DNA of 64,000 nucleotides, taken from positions 119,928,723-119,992,722 of the forward strand of contig CP136063.1 in assembly GCA_032622095.1 (NCBI GenBank), in the 5' to 3' direction. Both the position numbers and the translations under genes were made by a program. A model generated the notes under the pieces. That model was not told the DNA's origin and made no database searches. It worked only from the letters and a program-made list of their open reading frames with translations. Below, piece by piece: positions 46,430 to 58,556 of the stretch; position 1 is the first letter of the stretch, and every line of letters starts with the position of its first letter. This DNA is from Siphonodentalium dalli. Taxonomy: Eukaryota > Mollusca > Scaphopoda > Gadilida > Siphonodentaliidae.

Positions 46430-46995
46430 AAAAAAAAAATAATAATAATAATAACTGTATAAAAAAAAAATATTCTGTCATCTATATACATGTTGCACAT
46501 CTCCAATATGTGGGTAACAATACTCTGAAGTTTCAAATATCTACTATCAAAACTGTAGGAGGAGTTGATTACACCATGAAGGTATCCTCATACAGAAAAT
46601 TATTAAAAATGTTGAAATTTTCTCAGTCGAAAAGGGTTAATAAATCCGTTAAAAAAATAATTTTGCAATATATGGGCAACAATATTCTGAAGTTTCAAAT
46701 CTATAGGATGAAAACTGTAGAAGGAGTTGATTACACCATGAAGGTGCCCTCATACTGAAAATTATAAAAATGTTGAAATTTTCTAAGTCGAAAAGGGGTA
46801 ATAACTCCGTCAAAAAATTATTTTTCCGTCATCTATATACATGTTGCACATCATCAATATATGGGCAACAATATTCTGAAGTTTCAAATCTCTGGGATGA
46901 AATATGTAGGAGGAGATGATTACACCATGAAGGTACTCAAAGTGTGACGGACAGACGGACGGACGGACGGAGCCCGTTTCTATAGTAAAAAAAAA
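46430..46995 (+). repeat. Three-module tandem repeat ending in (GGAC)n
   Basis: Modules of about 160-190 bp hold ATCTATATACATGTTGCACA, ACAATATTCTGAAGTTTCAA, GTAGGAGGAGTTGATTACAC, CATGAAGGT and TTTTCTAAGTCGAAAAGGGT. The TCTGAAG landmark is at 46524, 46686 and 46875. The array closes with GACGGACAGACGGACGGACG and GAGCCCGTTTCTATAGTA. Frames at 46510-46758 simply follow two modules. It is probably part of a larger interspersed element; the CTATAG tail echoes 13650-13707. Confidence 0.75.
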
Positions 46996-47199
46996 CTAAG
47001 GCCCGATTCGTCTTAAGCTTAATCCACTAGCGGCCGTTGTTGATTGCTCTCAACATGTGTATACAACCTTCATCGCTTAGATTTAATGTCCATTGACTGA
47101 ATTGACCGAAAAATTAGCGAATTACATATTTAAATTAAATTACATCTCTTTTTATCTCAGAAATCGGTCTATCCCGATGCATGTTTTATGTTGAAGTTC

Positions 47200-48175
47200 A
47201 ACATAATTAACGTCCGTCAACAATTTCCATTAGCACGGGCTACAGGTCGTACCTTTGGTCGGATCATTATGAAATTTGTAATGGTTGTTGACATTGACAT
47301 GTAGATCTGAACGAGTCATTTTTGGGGTCATTCGGCAAAAAAAAAATGGCCATCAGCGGCCATCTTGGATTTCAAAAGTCAATCCATTAGCACAGGCTAG
47401 ATGACATACTGTTTGTCTGATCATCATGAAATTTGTTATTTATGTTAATATTGACATGTAGATGGGAATGTGTCATTTTGGGGTCATTTGTCCATAAAAC
47501 ATGGCCGCCAGAAGCCATCTTGGATTTTACTCTTTGCATGACTAAATCCTTTGACACGAGCTACATGTCGTACCTTTGGTCCGATCATCGTGAAATTTGT
47601 CACGGGTGTGAATATTGACATGTGGATGGGAACAAGTCATGTTGGGGTCATTCGGCCTTAAAACATGGCCGGCAGCCATCTTGTATTTTACTCTTTGCAT
47701 GACTAAATCCTTTGGCACATGCTACAGGTCGGATCATCGTGAAATTTGTCATGGATGTTAACATTGACATGCAAATGGGAACGAGCACTTTAGGGTCATT
47801 CGGCCAAAAAGATGGCCACCAGTGGCCATCTTGGATTTCAAAATTCAATCCATTAACATGGGCTATAATCCGTACTGTTTGTCTGATCATCATGGAATTT
47901 GTCGTTTATGTTAATATTGAAATAGATTGGAACGAGTCATTTTGGGTCATTCGGCCAAAAAACACGGCCAACAACAGCCATCTTGGATTTTACTCTTTGG
48001 ATGACTAAATCCTTTGGCACGGGCTACAAGTAAGTACCTTTAGTCGGTTCATCATGAAATTTGTCATGAATGTTAACTTTGACATGTAGATGGAAACGAG
48101 ACATTTTTGGGTCATTCGGCCATAAAACATGGCCGCCGGCAGCCATCTTGAAATTTCTCTTTGCATGACTAAATC
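47200..48175 (-). repeat. Six-module ~158-bp tandem array (reverse of the 15-kb repeat)
   Basis: Each module has TTTTGGGGTCATTCGGCC, AAAACATGGCCGCCAG, GGCCATCTTGGATTTTACTC, TTTGCATGACTAAATCC, GGCACGGGCTACA and CGATCATCGTGAAATTTGTC. The GGGTCATT landmark repeats near 47320, 47478, 47640, 47790, 47943 and 48109. Reverse-complement counterparts form the repeat at 14961-15600. Frames at 47648-47893 and 47712-48008 are incidental. Confidence 0.8.
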
Positions 48176-48187
48176 ATTATACATGTT

Positions 48188-48298
48188 ATAGCCTTATACG
48201 TGTTATAAACATGCAAATTGTGGCTTCATTGAGGTTCCTTCCATCATTTAGAGAGTCAAATATGAAGAAATTCCCTTAGTTTGAAATGTGTAAGATCC
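48188..48298 (+). repeat. Direct repeat F, copy 1
   Basis: TATAGCCTTATACGTGTTAT ... TTCCTTCCATCATTTAGAGA ... GAAGAAATTCCCTTAG recurs with about 90% identity at 48569-48677. Confidence 0.8.
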
Positions 48299-48568
48299 AT
48301 GCCACCTGAAATGGTGTCTCAAACCTCAAATGTTAGTATTTCTTATCAGATGGACATCTCTACCAATAAATTAAACATTTCTCATGGTTATTGTGTGCAT
48401 TTTAATATACAGGACAAGGTAGAATACATCATTTGATGGATATTTTAATTTAAATAGTCTGTGGAAACTACCTAAATGCAATATTGTATGCATCCCTGTA
48501 TATCCAAATGAAGTTCAACTATGGATATTATATTGTTTATTTCATCAGAGACATGCATTCTGCGGAGA

Positions 48569-48677
48569 TATAGCCTTATACATGTTATAAACATGCAAAT
48601 AGTGGCTTAATTGAGCTTCCTTCCATCATTTAGAGAGTCAAATCTGAAGAAATTCCTTAAGTTTGAAATTTGTAGCA
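48569..48677 (+). repeat. Direct repeat F, copy 2
   Basis: TATAGCCTTATACATGTTAT ... TTCCTTCCATCATTTAGAGA ... GAAGAAATTCCTTAAG. It lies 381 bp downstream of copy 1 in the same orientation. Confidence 0.8.
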
Positions 48678-49154
48678 TCTTCCAACCTTATAAGAGGGTA
48701 GCTTGAGGTACCGGTTTAATAGGTTCAATGCAAGGGACCACCAGAGAGGTTTATCTAGTTCGGGGGGTGGTATACCGTCAACTAGAGATTTAAAGGGACG
48801 ACATCCTCAATGGAGTCCCACTATAATGCGCAAACAATTTTTTATAAAGATCGCCATGCACTAAGAATGAGAAATATATAAAAAACTTACTGACAGTTCT
48901 CCAGTAACAAAATTACATCTGTTGAAACTATTGTTATGTAAACAAAACTGTTATAGTGATTTTTTAACAAAAGTCTATCATCCTAGCTGTAGTATTAGTC
49001 AAATATTTTTGTCTGAAATGATTTTCAGAATATCTAATCAACGTGTTGGACCTTTTCCAATGTTTTCCATAACGTTTTGATCCCAATGTTGCTCTCATTG
49101 GACTTTTAACAGTTATTCTACTATAGCAGTAATTTGTACATCTTGGTTTAGACA
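48678..49154. other. Unannotated spacer
   Basis: Nothing was recognised. Confidence 0.4.
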
Positions 49155-49444
49155 TATTTTCTCACCCTTTAGAAATGTTTTCTAAGGACATTAGAAATAT
49201 TTTCTATTATTTCTTAAATTATTTCTTAACTTATAGAAAACAATCTTGAAACAAGAAAAAACAAGAAATATATCTTTCATTTGTGAAACCATTTTCTTAG
49301 AAAGAAAATGATTTCTCAAATGAAATATTTATTTATTAATTGTGTCTTGTTTCAAGAATAAATCTATCATATTTGAGAAAACTGTTTCTTATTATTTCTT
49401 GTTTCAAGTAATTATTTTCTCATTAAGAAATTATTTTGTGCAGT
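49155..49444. repeat. AT-rich MITE-like repeat of TTTCTTGTTTCAAG motifs
   Basis: Dense direct and inverted copies of AGAAATATTTTC, TTTCTTGTTTCAAG / CTTGAAACAAGAAA and TTTCTTAGAAAGAAA. It finishes AATTATTTTGTGCAGTG, whose reverse complement CACTGCACAAAAT looks like a transposon end. The matching left terminus was not found. Confidence 0.5.
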
Positions 49445-50820
49445 GTCCCAACAAAGAACCAAATGATTCTTTTCTCGGTTCGCGATGATGAACCAATTTG
49501 TGAACCAGTATTGGTCTGAACACGACTTTTGGTTACTTGTGTAGAACCTATTTGGGAACCAAATTATTCTTCGCTCGTAACTAAATATTAGAACCGATGG
49601 TTCTTAAATTTTGTCCGGTATGTGTAACCAGTGTAGGTTTTGAATAATGAGGATTGGTTCCACACGATGAAACCAATTTGTAAACCAGTATGTTCTGGGC
49701 TAACCAAATGATTCTTCCTTCAGAACCAAATGAAAAAACACACGGTTCTTCATTTAGAATAAAATAAGGAACCAAATGATTTTAATTGAGACTCCATGAA
49801 TAGCAATGAATATCTATATGCGAGCAAGTAGACCAACTATGGTTGAATACAGATATATTACCAATTACACAATGTTCACAGACATAAATATCGGGTCTTC
49901 GAGTCAACAGACTGAACTGTAAAAGTTATAACATATAACAACTGGTAAATAATTATAATCTAAGTCATAAAATATTAAGCGCCTATTAAAACCTCCACCA
50001 ACTCTGACAGACCAGATTATGCCAGCCACACTTGTATTTGTGACACGCGCCACTGTATCCACTCCATGGTAAAACAAGAAAACCAATGTCAGAAATGGTA
50101 ACGCGCTCAAAATCATATATTATATACCCATGATTGTAATTATAGAATATAAAATATATTGGTTTTGCGAAAGACCAACTCAGAATTCCGTTAAAATAAC
50201 AATAACAACCAGCACCTGATTAACGAACCGGCGGCCGACTCGACCGTCTCCGACCACAACCCCCAGTGTGCTGCAGAACGAAAAATGTCTATAAAAGTTG
50301 AAATATAATTATTTACAAATTATCTTTTTCATTTTTTTTATTTGTAATTGGCACAGCATATCACAAACCAAAAATCAACATTATTGATATAATGTTAACA
50401 ACAAATAACGAAATTGAAATTCCCAACTACACCTTTTACCGGACTCGGCCTCCGGTCGCAGTTCGACTTTTAATCCTCCCAAAAATTCCCATTCTATAAA
50501 TAAAACACCCATGCGCCCAGGCGAAACTAGAATCTCTACATTAGTATACACGCGGAGCGCGCGATAACAAAGTAAAGCTGATGATTCAGATGAACGTTTG
50601 CCGCTTCGTGGGAAATCAGAAATGAAGCTCTGAAACAAAGTGTCGCGGATCGTTGCGACATCTCGGACCGATTGTTTTTGTTCTTGGTAGCAAATTTACG
50701 GTTCTTGACGGCATGTACAACCAAGTAATTGGGCACTAGAACCAAATATCCATCATATTGCATGGTTACAAGTCGGTTACAAATCGGTTCTACAGACAAA
50801 AAATGTCATGGAGATCCAGT
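49445..50820. repeat. Region with recurring AACCAAATGATTCTT motifs
   Basis: GAACCAAATGATTCTT, GATGAACCAATTTGTGAACC and related phrases recur between 49455 and 49785. Reverse-oriented relatives (TTGTTCTTGG, GGTTCTTGACGG, ATCGGTTCTAC) lie at 50675-50795. This could be a decayed inverted-repeat element enclosing 49.8-50.7 kb. Boundaries and class are unproven. Frames in between (49904-50116, 50381-50638, 50536-50799) have no recognised domain. Confidence 0.35.
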
Positions 50821-52589
50821 TGATTCCAAATAGCATTTAGAGTGTATATCACAGATATTCAGATATTGGACCCCCTGTCATATACAATGCCGTAGTTCCG
50901 TCCATGTTAATGTCGAATAAGTAATATACTAAGTAACTCACATCTGACATTTGGAAATTTGTTCATGCGTGTTCATTATTCTACCAACACGATATTATCG
51001 AGTACCGCATTCTGGGGTAAAACAATTAACGACGGAATAACTTAACTCCCCCAATAAGATGAATGAGATGATTTACATTGAACTGACAGACAGTTGATCG
51101 AATAAAAAATCCCGAACTCATATAATGTTCATGGTCTAACTGTCTGCAGGTGCTTCGTAGAGTGTTTCGTCGGTGAACACTTAACACAAACACTGAGGTG
51201 TCGATTTGGGTTAATTAGGCGTAATTCATAGATCATGAGGCTAATTCCATAAAATATTGAGGAATGTCTCAGACGGGTCAGTCGGTACAAGGTGAGTGAT
51301 ATTCCTTTAGATTGAAGGATTGAACGATGGTAGACCCGGTCACGCGGAGTCAGCTATGCATGGGGCCAGTCTATGACGTGTATATGAATAACCGATCCTT
51401 GCGGTAGATATCAAGCAAAGGAATAGTATATAAAAGAATGCTATACAGTTATTATAAAACAAAGTTTAAAACTCTGGCACAAATTATTCAACTTTCGTTA
51501 AGAAAAAAAATTAATTGCAGTTAACGTTGTTCGTACATGTAATAATAAATGGATAAATAGCGAGTGTGTGTAATTTCCTGCGGACTAATACTCCGGTTCG
51601 CTATGGGTTACTATATGCATGTATAGATAGAGGATATCTCGAGATTCCAACAATACCAAAATGTTGGTGGTACAATATACGGTGACATGATTATCGCCGT
51701 AACCTTAGACATGCATATAGTTATAGGTGTTGCATTGAAAATGCATGCGAGTCAATTTTCTGTCGGCTAAGTCTCCAGCCACGACTTCATATTCTCGTGG
51801 CCATAACTTTTTTCTCGTGACCACGACTTTATTCTCGTGGCCACGGCTTTATAAAATAAAAAATCGCCCCGATTCCTCTATATTCCATGAATTGATATAT
51901 CTGTCCGGGCATATATAAAGTATAAATGTATTCTACGCGATAGTCGACCTATTGTGTTTCCGGAACCGAAACTGGATGTAACAAAAGCGATGATTGCTGC
52001 ATACAATGTTGGACATGCATGTTGAGGTTTCAAACCGCGAAATGGTTATACTTATATGATTCCTTATGATCCCGGCGTTCGTGTTACATGCACTAACCTA
52101 GAAACCCGTGTTATTTTACGACAGTTTTGTTTAGGGATCACCGTTATATAGTGTATACTCATATATCGATGCTTCCTGTGGGTCTTCTGTGTCGGCAGCG
52201 TTCGTATTTAGAATTCATTAAGTCCTCGCAGACTCATTATTTGGTGGGCGTTCTGTCATTAAAGGCGTCTAACGATGCTCTAAAATGGCATTGGTTGATA
52301 TCCAAATATAGAATTGAAATAAATGTAACACATTCGGGATATATCATCTCGATTATATAGATTTACAACTTAATCAGAGTAATAGAAGTCCTAATTTATT
52401 TGACAAGACCTCCGGGAATTGTATAAGAGAGTGGACGTTGCGAGATGTTTGGCTTGTATTTGTAGTAATATGAACACAGAGGAATGGTCGATGCGTTATT
52501 AAATTCGAAAAATCGCAAAAGATCTAAGCAAATCCATTATAGCTATTCATAATCTTCAAGTCTCGAATAATCCTGATATAATATATTGC
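50821..52589. other. Unannotated intergenic sequence
   Basis: No gene was recognised. Around 51776-51850 three tandem ~22-25-bp copies of TTCTCGTGGCCACGACTTT occur. Confidence 0.4.
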
Positions 52590-52592
52590 TTA

Positions 52593-54112
52593 GGGCGCGT
52601 ACACATGAAGCTGCAAGAAAATATCTGCAAGAAAATATCAGGTACAATTGTACTCTGATATTTTCTTGCTGCAAAGATTACGCGTGAGAAAGCGGCGGGT
52701 TAGTTGACGTTGATTGAGCTCAATGTGACTAGTGTTAGTCGTGTTTGTTGAAGTGAATTACTGCGGACAAACAACCTATAGTCCATATCGAATATTCATA
52801 GAGTTATAAAGTGTTATGGAAAATTTAAAATGCCACCTATTTTAACGAGAAAGGAACGCACCCTCGTCGTTGGAGTAGGGATGTGTGATCAGGGACGCGG
52901 TGAGCTCTGATGTTTGTTCTCATTACTTGATATTCCAACCAGTGTAACTAGTTGCACATCTTCCTACTTTTGGTCAAAATTTTGGTTTGGTTCATCTATG
53001 CATACCCTATATGCATACAGTCCAAATTAAAGTAAAACAACTAAATCAAGGCATGCATGTGAGGTACCAAATTATAAAGCATCCCCATATACGCAGAGGG
53101 TTTCCGTTCGGGGGTGTCCACCTTGGGAAATTCTAACTGCACCCCCCCCCCCCCCTTGAATCAGAATCAGACCAAACACAAGTTTTCCATAATTCCATTT
53201 GCATCCCCCTTGCACCTCAGTGCTCTTAGGCCTAATATTAGACCATGGTTCGGCCCGGTGTGCGAAAATTTTGTAATCTGAACAAGAAAATCGCAAAATC
53301 ATACCATCTAGACTAGCCTCAATCATTCCTAGAGTTGGAAATTTCAAACCTGACACCCCACTTAGGTTGGAAAATTTACATCTGATGACAATTCCAATGA
53401 CAATGTTGGCCAAATGTATGACAATATTGTTTTCTTAAATTAACTAGCAGTTTTTGACTTTTGACTGGCCACGGGGGAGGGACCAGGACACAAGCTTTCA
53501 AAGTGTTGGAAATTTTCAACCTGTCACCCCCCTGAGGTTGGAAAGTTTCCAACTGATGACCATTTCAGACCAAAAATTTTACCAAAAATAGGAAAATATG
53601 CAAATATTGGTCCAAAAACAATTAATTCCCCCAAGAATTTTTTTGAAAATCAAACTACAAGAACATTTTCAACCTATTGTTGGTGTGAAATTTCCAACTA
53701 ATGTTTTGGCAGGTATGAAATGTCCAACTGTTGAAAATATTGACCAAAGTTGGGGGGTGAGACACACACAAGCCCCCCTGTCACCACGTCTCTGTACACA
53801 CGTATATACATGTATATATAATACATCAGCGGTTATGACAACCAATATAAAATGGAAATACGTAGTATGTTGAAACAGACTACGTATTGATGGATCATAA
53901 CTCGAGTGCTTGAATTGTTATGATCATATCCCTGCGAGATTAGTTAACGGATACCGATGGCCACCTATCAAGGTGAACACATTTCACCAATTGGCGATAA
54001 AATATCAGCGCGCTGCCTTCGTCGGATATTTTCCGGTATTATTTATTTCATTGGTCAAGTAAGTCACATGGGGCATACCTGATATTTTCTTGCTGGCCAT
54101 GTGTACGCGCCC
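52593..54112. mobile_element. TTA-flanked (PIF/Harbinger-like) element with nested hAT-like MITE
   Basis: The left TIR is GGGCGCGTACACATG, followed by GCTGCAAGAAAATATC. The right end is GATATTTTCTTGC, then CCATGTGTACGCGCCC. TTA flanks both sides (52590-52592, 54113-54115). The TIR shares the pattern GGGyGsrTACACATG with the element at 28218-29283. Just inside the left TIR is a further hairpin (about 52629-52673) made of the same GCAAGAAAATATCA sequence around GTACAATTGTAC. Subtracting the nested hAT-like element leaves about 0.8 kb. Non-coding. Confidence 0.8.
53094..53794 (-). mobile_element. hAT-like MITE nested in the TTA-flanked element
   Basis: In reverse complement it begins CAGAGACGTGGTGACAGGGG and follows the 35201 copy module by module. 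The other end is CAGAGGGTTTCCG, in which about 12 bp of the usual CAGGGACGTGGCTAGAGGG terminus is missing. Flanks CATATACG (53086-53093) and TACACACG (53795-53802) agree at 5 of 8 positions, and all three differences are C/T. The frames at 53072-53413 and 53598-53873 are incidental. Confidence 0.78.
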
Positions 54113-54184
54113 TTAATGGCCCTTGCCGTGGTTCGGAGATCAAAATAAATCGATATATTAAATACTTAAAAAGGGAACAAAATT

Positions 54185-55841
54185 GTGTGGTGAATTAAGG
54201 AACAATCTAGGTTAGCTATTCGTGGTGTGGTGAATAAAGGAACATTCTAGGTTAGCTATTCGTGGTGTGGTGAATTAATGAACAATCTAGGTTAGCTATT
54301 CGTGGTGTGGTGAATTAATGAACAATCTGGGTTAGCTATTCGCGGTGTGGTGAATTAAGGAACATTCTAGGTTAGCTATTCGTGGTGTGGTGAATTAATG
54401 AACAATCTAGGTTAGCTATTCGTGGTGTGGTGAATTGATGAACAATATAGGTTAGCCAATCGTGGTGTGGTGAATTAATGAACAGTCTATGTTAGCTATT
54501 CGTGGTGTGGTGAATTAATGAACAATCTATGTTATCTATTCGTGGTGTGGTGAATTAATGAACAATCTATGTTAGCTATTCGTGGTGTAGTGAATTATTG
54601 AACAATCTAGGTTAGCTAGTCATGGTGTGGTGAATTAATGAACAATCTAGGTTAGCTATTCATGGTGTGGTGAATTAATGAACAATCTAGGTTAGCTATT
54701 CGTGATGTGGTGAATTAATGAACAATCTAGGTTAGCTATTCGTGGTGTGGTGAATTATTGAACAATCTAGGTTAGCTATTCGTGATGTGGTGAATTAATG
54801 AACAATCTAGGTTAGCTATTCGTGGTGTGGTGAGTTAATGGACAGTCTATGTTAGCTATTCGTGGTGTGGTGAATTAATGAACAATCTAGGTTAGCTATT
54901 CGTGGTGTGGTGAATTAATGAACAATCTATGTTAGCTATTCGTGGTGTGGTGAATTAATGAACAACCAGGTTAGCTATTCGTGGTGTGGTGAATTAATGA
55001 ACAATCTAGGTTAGCTATTCGTGGTGTGGTGAATTAATGAACAATCTAGGTTAGCTATTCATGGTGTGGTGAATTATTGAACAATCTAGGTTAGCAATTC
55101 GTTATGTGGTGAATTAATGAACAATCTAGGTTAGCTATTCGTGGTGTGGTGAGTTTAGGAACAATCTAGGTTAGCCATTCGTGGTGTGGTGAATTAAGGA
55201 ACAATCTAGGTTGGCTATTCGTTGTGTGGTGAATTAACGAACAATCTAGGTTAGCTATTCATGGTGTGGTGAATTAATGAGCAATCTAGTATAGCTATTC
55301 GTGGTGTGGTGAATTAATGAACAATCTAGGTTAGCTTTTCGTGGTGTGGTGAATTAACGAACAATATATGTTAGCTATTCATGGTGTGGTTAATTAATGA
55401 GCAATCTATGATAGCTATTAGTGTGTGGTGAATTAATGAACAATCTAGGTTAACTATTCATGTTGTGGTGAATTAAGGAACAATCTAGGTTAGCTATTCG
55501 TGGTGTGGTGAATTAATGAACAATCTAGGTTAGCTATTCGTGGTGTGGTGAATTAATGAACCATCTAGGTTAGCTGTTTGTGGTGTGATGAATTAATGAA
55601 CCATCTAGGTTAGCTATTCGTGGTGTGGTGAATTAATGAACAATCTAGGTTAGCTATTCGTGGTGTGGTGAATTAATGAACCATCTAGGTTAGCTGTTCG
55701 TGGTGTGGTGAATTAATGAACCATCCAGGTTAGCTATTCGTGGTGTGGTGAATTAATGAACCATCTAGGTTAGCTATTCGTGGTGTGGTGAATTAATGAA
55801 CCATCTAGGTTAGCTATTCGTGGTGTGGTCAATTAAGGAAC
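54185..55841 (+). repeat. 40-bp satellite array, ~41 units
   Basis: The unit is GTGTGGTGAATTAATGAACA followed by ATCTAGGTTAGCTATTCGTG. The period is 40 bp, with only rare 1-2 bp deletions (for example near 54965 and 55420). Early units carry AAGGAACA variants. The last units (about 55559-55800) share AACCATCTAGG, a sign of local amplification. 40 is not a multiple of 3 and no long frame crosses it, so it is not coding. Confidence 0.97.
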
Positions 55842-55900
55842 AGTTGTCTCACATCTGTGTGAAATGTTCAAATCCGCTGATAAGTTTATATGACATCACT

Positions 55901-56322
55901 TCGCCTTGAAGTCAAAAGGACGTTTATTTTTGGGGTTTTTTTTAGGAGATATAAACACTTATAAATGTTATTTGGCTGTGTTTATAACGTGTAACTAATG
56001 TCTGAATAGAAGCAAAACACTCCCTTTGAGAATGTATAACATGGTCCACATAGCCGACCTAATATGGGCTGGAAGTAATCACCGAAACATTTGCCACAGA
56101 TATTTCGTTGAATTTGTTGTCAAGATAAGACTTTTTAGTATCAAAATCTCGCTATTTTTTCAAAGTAGATCAACAAGAAAGTCAATGTAAAATGTCTTAC
56201 AATGTTCTCATTGAGCTAGAGGGGCGACGTTTTGACATCTGAAGCCGTAACGTAACAGTAATTGCGCGTGAAAATCAGATTTTGCCTTAAAGCCGACTTA
56301 CGTCCTTTTGACTGTAAGGCGA
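55901..56322. mobile_element. MITE with AGTCAAAAGGACGT inverted ends
   Basis: The left end is TCGCCTTGAAGTCAAAAGGA then CGT. The right end in reverse complement is TCGCCTTACAGTCAAAAGGA then CGT, so TIRs are 23 bp with two mismatches. The 420-bp body is non-coding. A target duplication is not obvious, so the superfamily is unassigned. It directly follows the 40-bp satellite. Confidence 0.7.
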
Positions 56323-57459
56323 CGTATTGATTCAGTAAGACGTCACGTGTCTTGTGAAGTCAGTATGTAAAGAAATAACCTCTTCCATAAATAGAAACCA
56401 TATCTGCCGGTCTATTTTCAATCTCGTGATTGACCATGTGCATACTACCGGTAACTATGTCAGTTATACTTAAACTAAGTACTGCCATGTATAACTATTT
56501 ATCACTATTTAATGCATGATCAATGTTGGTACTGGCATACAGTGAATACATTATGCTCCATTTACATCTAGCGTCTACGAGTCAATGTTATCGACTTATT
56601 ACCAGGGCCGTATATTGTAGCATGCATTGCGCAATTATGGTTTCTATTTATGGAAGATTCGTTGAGAATGTATGTAATATATGTGTGTGTGTGTGTTTGC
56701 TAGCATATAGTTTTTTTCACCAACATCCTGACAAAAACGTGACAAAAGCAATTAAACAAATGGCAATCATTCCACCAACGACAGTTTCTGCGTGCTATTT
56801 ATATGAAAGAATGACGTTTTGTGCTGCTAATGTTGCTACAAAGCGTATGAAAATAACCTGCGTTGAGTAAGTTGGATTGATATGCCCTTTTTCAAGAACA
56901 GCACAGCGGACTACTTCAACTTAATGAAACATTATTCGCGTTCAACAAAACAACATTTCCGGTTTGGTAAACCGAATACTCGACGATGAATTCCGAGAAC
57001 TACTTTTAATGGACGTCATCCCAGACTTTTACGTGATCCCATGGGAGCGTCTCGTGATTCGGCGAGATAAATACGCCATGACACTAGTCGGCGTTATAAT
57101 GGCTTACATTTGTCGTTAGTTGTTTCACTAAATACTAAACGGCACACCGGCGATCTCAATAATCATGACCGGGCGCTCTCAAACCGAAACGATCTCGTCG
57201 AAATCTGATAGCTCTAATGAATTCGCACCAAACCCAGAGACAACACTAACTCAATATAATTGACAAACCAATTGAGCCGGGGTTTATAGCCGTCACCGCT
57301 TGATTGAATGGGAATAAGTTAGACTGAATCGATGCAGTAGACATTGGAACAGTGTGATAGGTATATTCATCCGGTTAAATGGAACAAGTGAGACAACCAA
57401 TGTGTTAGTTGTATACCTATTTATTGTGGGTGAATTTAATTGTGTCTCAACCCTTTCTT
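56323..57459. other. Unannotated intergenic sequence
   Basis: No gene was recognised. A 115-codon frame at 56523-56870, among the longer ones outside LINEs, has no recognisable domain. It shows cysteine- and valine-rich stretches caused by a GT repeat at 56681-56700. Confidence 0.4.
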
Positions 57460-57605
57460 CACAAAATTGATTCTCCTATCAGTTATAAAAATATATTTTG
57501 GAATGGTCTAGCATCCACTTGGAGGTGTTTACAGGAAATATACCAGCAGATGACAGACAGACAGACAAACATATACTACGTGTGTAGAATGATTGATATT
57601 ACCTG
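57460..57605 (+). repeat. Dispersed repeat family D copy, 3'-truncated
   Basis: TTGATTCTCCTATCAGTTAT, TATTTTGGAATGGTCTAGCA, CACTTGGAGGTGTTTACAGG and AAATATACCAGCAGATGAC follow the family order. It then runs into an (ACAG)n stretch. Confidence 0.55.
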
Positions 57606-58197
57606 ATAATACGTTCAACATCTAGAATGTTTTGACCAATACAATTTTTCTATGTGTGTATAATTATTCAGCCTTCGGTAATTATATCGCGTGCACTGCA
57701 TGTACTTCGAAAGTTTTTGCGTGTACGTGTTACATGTATACAGTACAGTCGCGTAGCGTCACTGTTTGTATTTATTGTACAGATACCAAAGCGGGTTGTA
57801 ACATATTCAAACCACACCCCAAGGAAACTGGATGAAGCCACTTTTAATACGATGATTACATATTAATTGCAACTCAATCAAAGCTTAATTGAATGTTTCC
57901 TGGTGTTATATATTCCTGCTGCACAAAAGCCAGTTGACCATCGGAGCACTTACATGCATGGGTATTATTTATCAGCATTGATCAACAAATTTGTCTCCGC
58001 ATTTTAAGTTTTTATAGTGAAGATATGTTTCTGGGTAAAAACATATTCTTCCATGTGATAATAAAATGAGATGGATGTCCAGATATATAGTGTTAACAAA
58101 TTCAGAGTGAATCTATTCCACATTACAGGGAATTCCTGGAATCCTGGGATGAAATATCATCTGCATTCCAATGCATTCTTTAAAAAAGAGTTACTTA
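57606..58197. other. Unannotated spacer
   Basis: Nothing was recognised. Confidence 0.4.
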
Positions 58198-58219
58198 ATA
58201 TATATATATATATATATAT
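58198..58219. repeat. (TA)n microsatellite
   Basis: Eleven TA dinucleotides. Confidence 0.9.
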
Positions 58220-58272
58220 TGCCTAAATTTCCACGTACAAATGTACGTGAACACCTTGTGGAAATTGAAATT

Positions 58273-58556
58273 CTAAATGTTATTATTCCAAAGATTATAG
58301 AGTGATTATTGTGGATTATATGCATTCCAAACAAATGTGGATTTCGTTGAGTTAACTTCCAATTACCCCCCTCCCCAGGACGAACCAAAAATTATACCGT
58401 CGATGTTTTTTGTGCTAAATGTTATTATTCCAAATATTATTGAGTGATTATTGTGGATTATATGCATTCCAAACAAATGTGGATTTCGTTGAGTTAACTT
58501 CCAATTACCCCCCTCCCCCGGATGAACCAAAAATTATACCGTCGATGTTTTTTGTG
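58273..58556 (+). repeat. Two-copy 142-bp tandem duplication
   Basis: CTAAATGTTATTATTCCAAA starts at 58273 and again at 58415. The copies differ at only a few positions (AAG/AAT, ATAG/ATTG, CCAGGAC/CCCGGAT). High identity points to a recent event. The 71-codon frame at 58419-58634 crosses the second copy without a recognised domain. Confidence 0.9.

Noticed and set aside
47010-47040. Vector polylinker-like AAGCTTAATCCACTAGCGGCCG
   Set aside because: The resemblance to cloning-site sequence is partial and neighbouring DNA looks genomic; probably coincidence.
56523-56870. 115-codon forward frame as a gene
   Set aside because: No domain recognised; part of it is a GT microsatellite.
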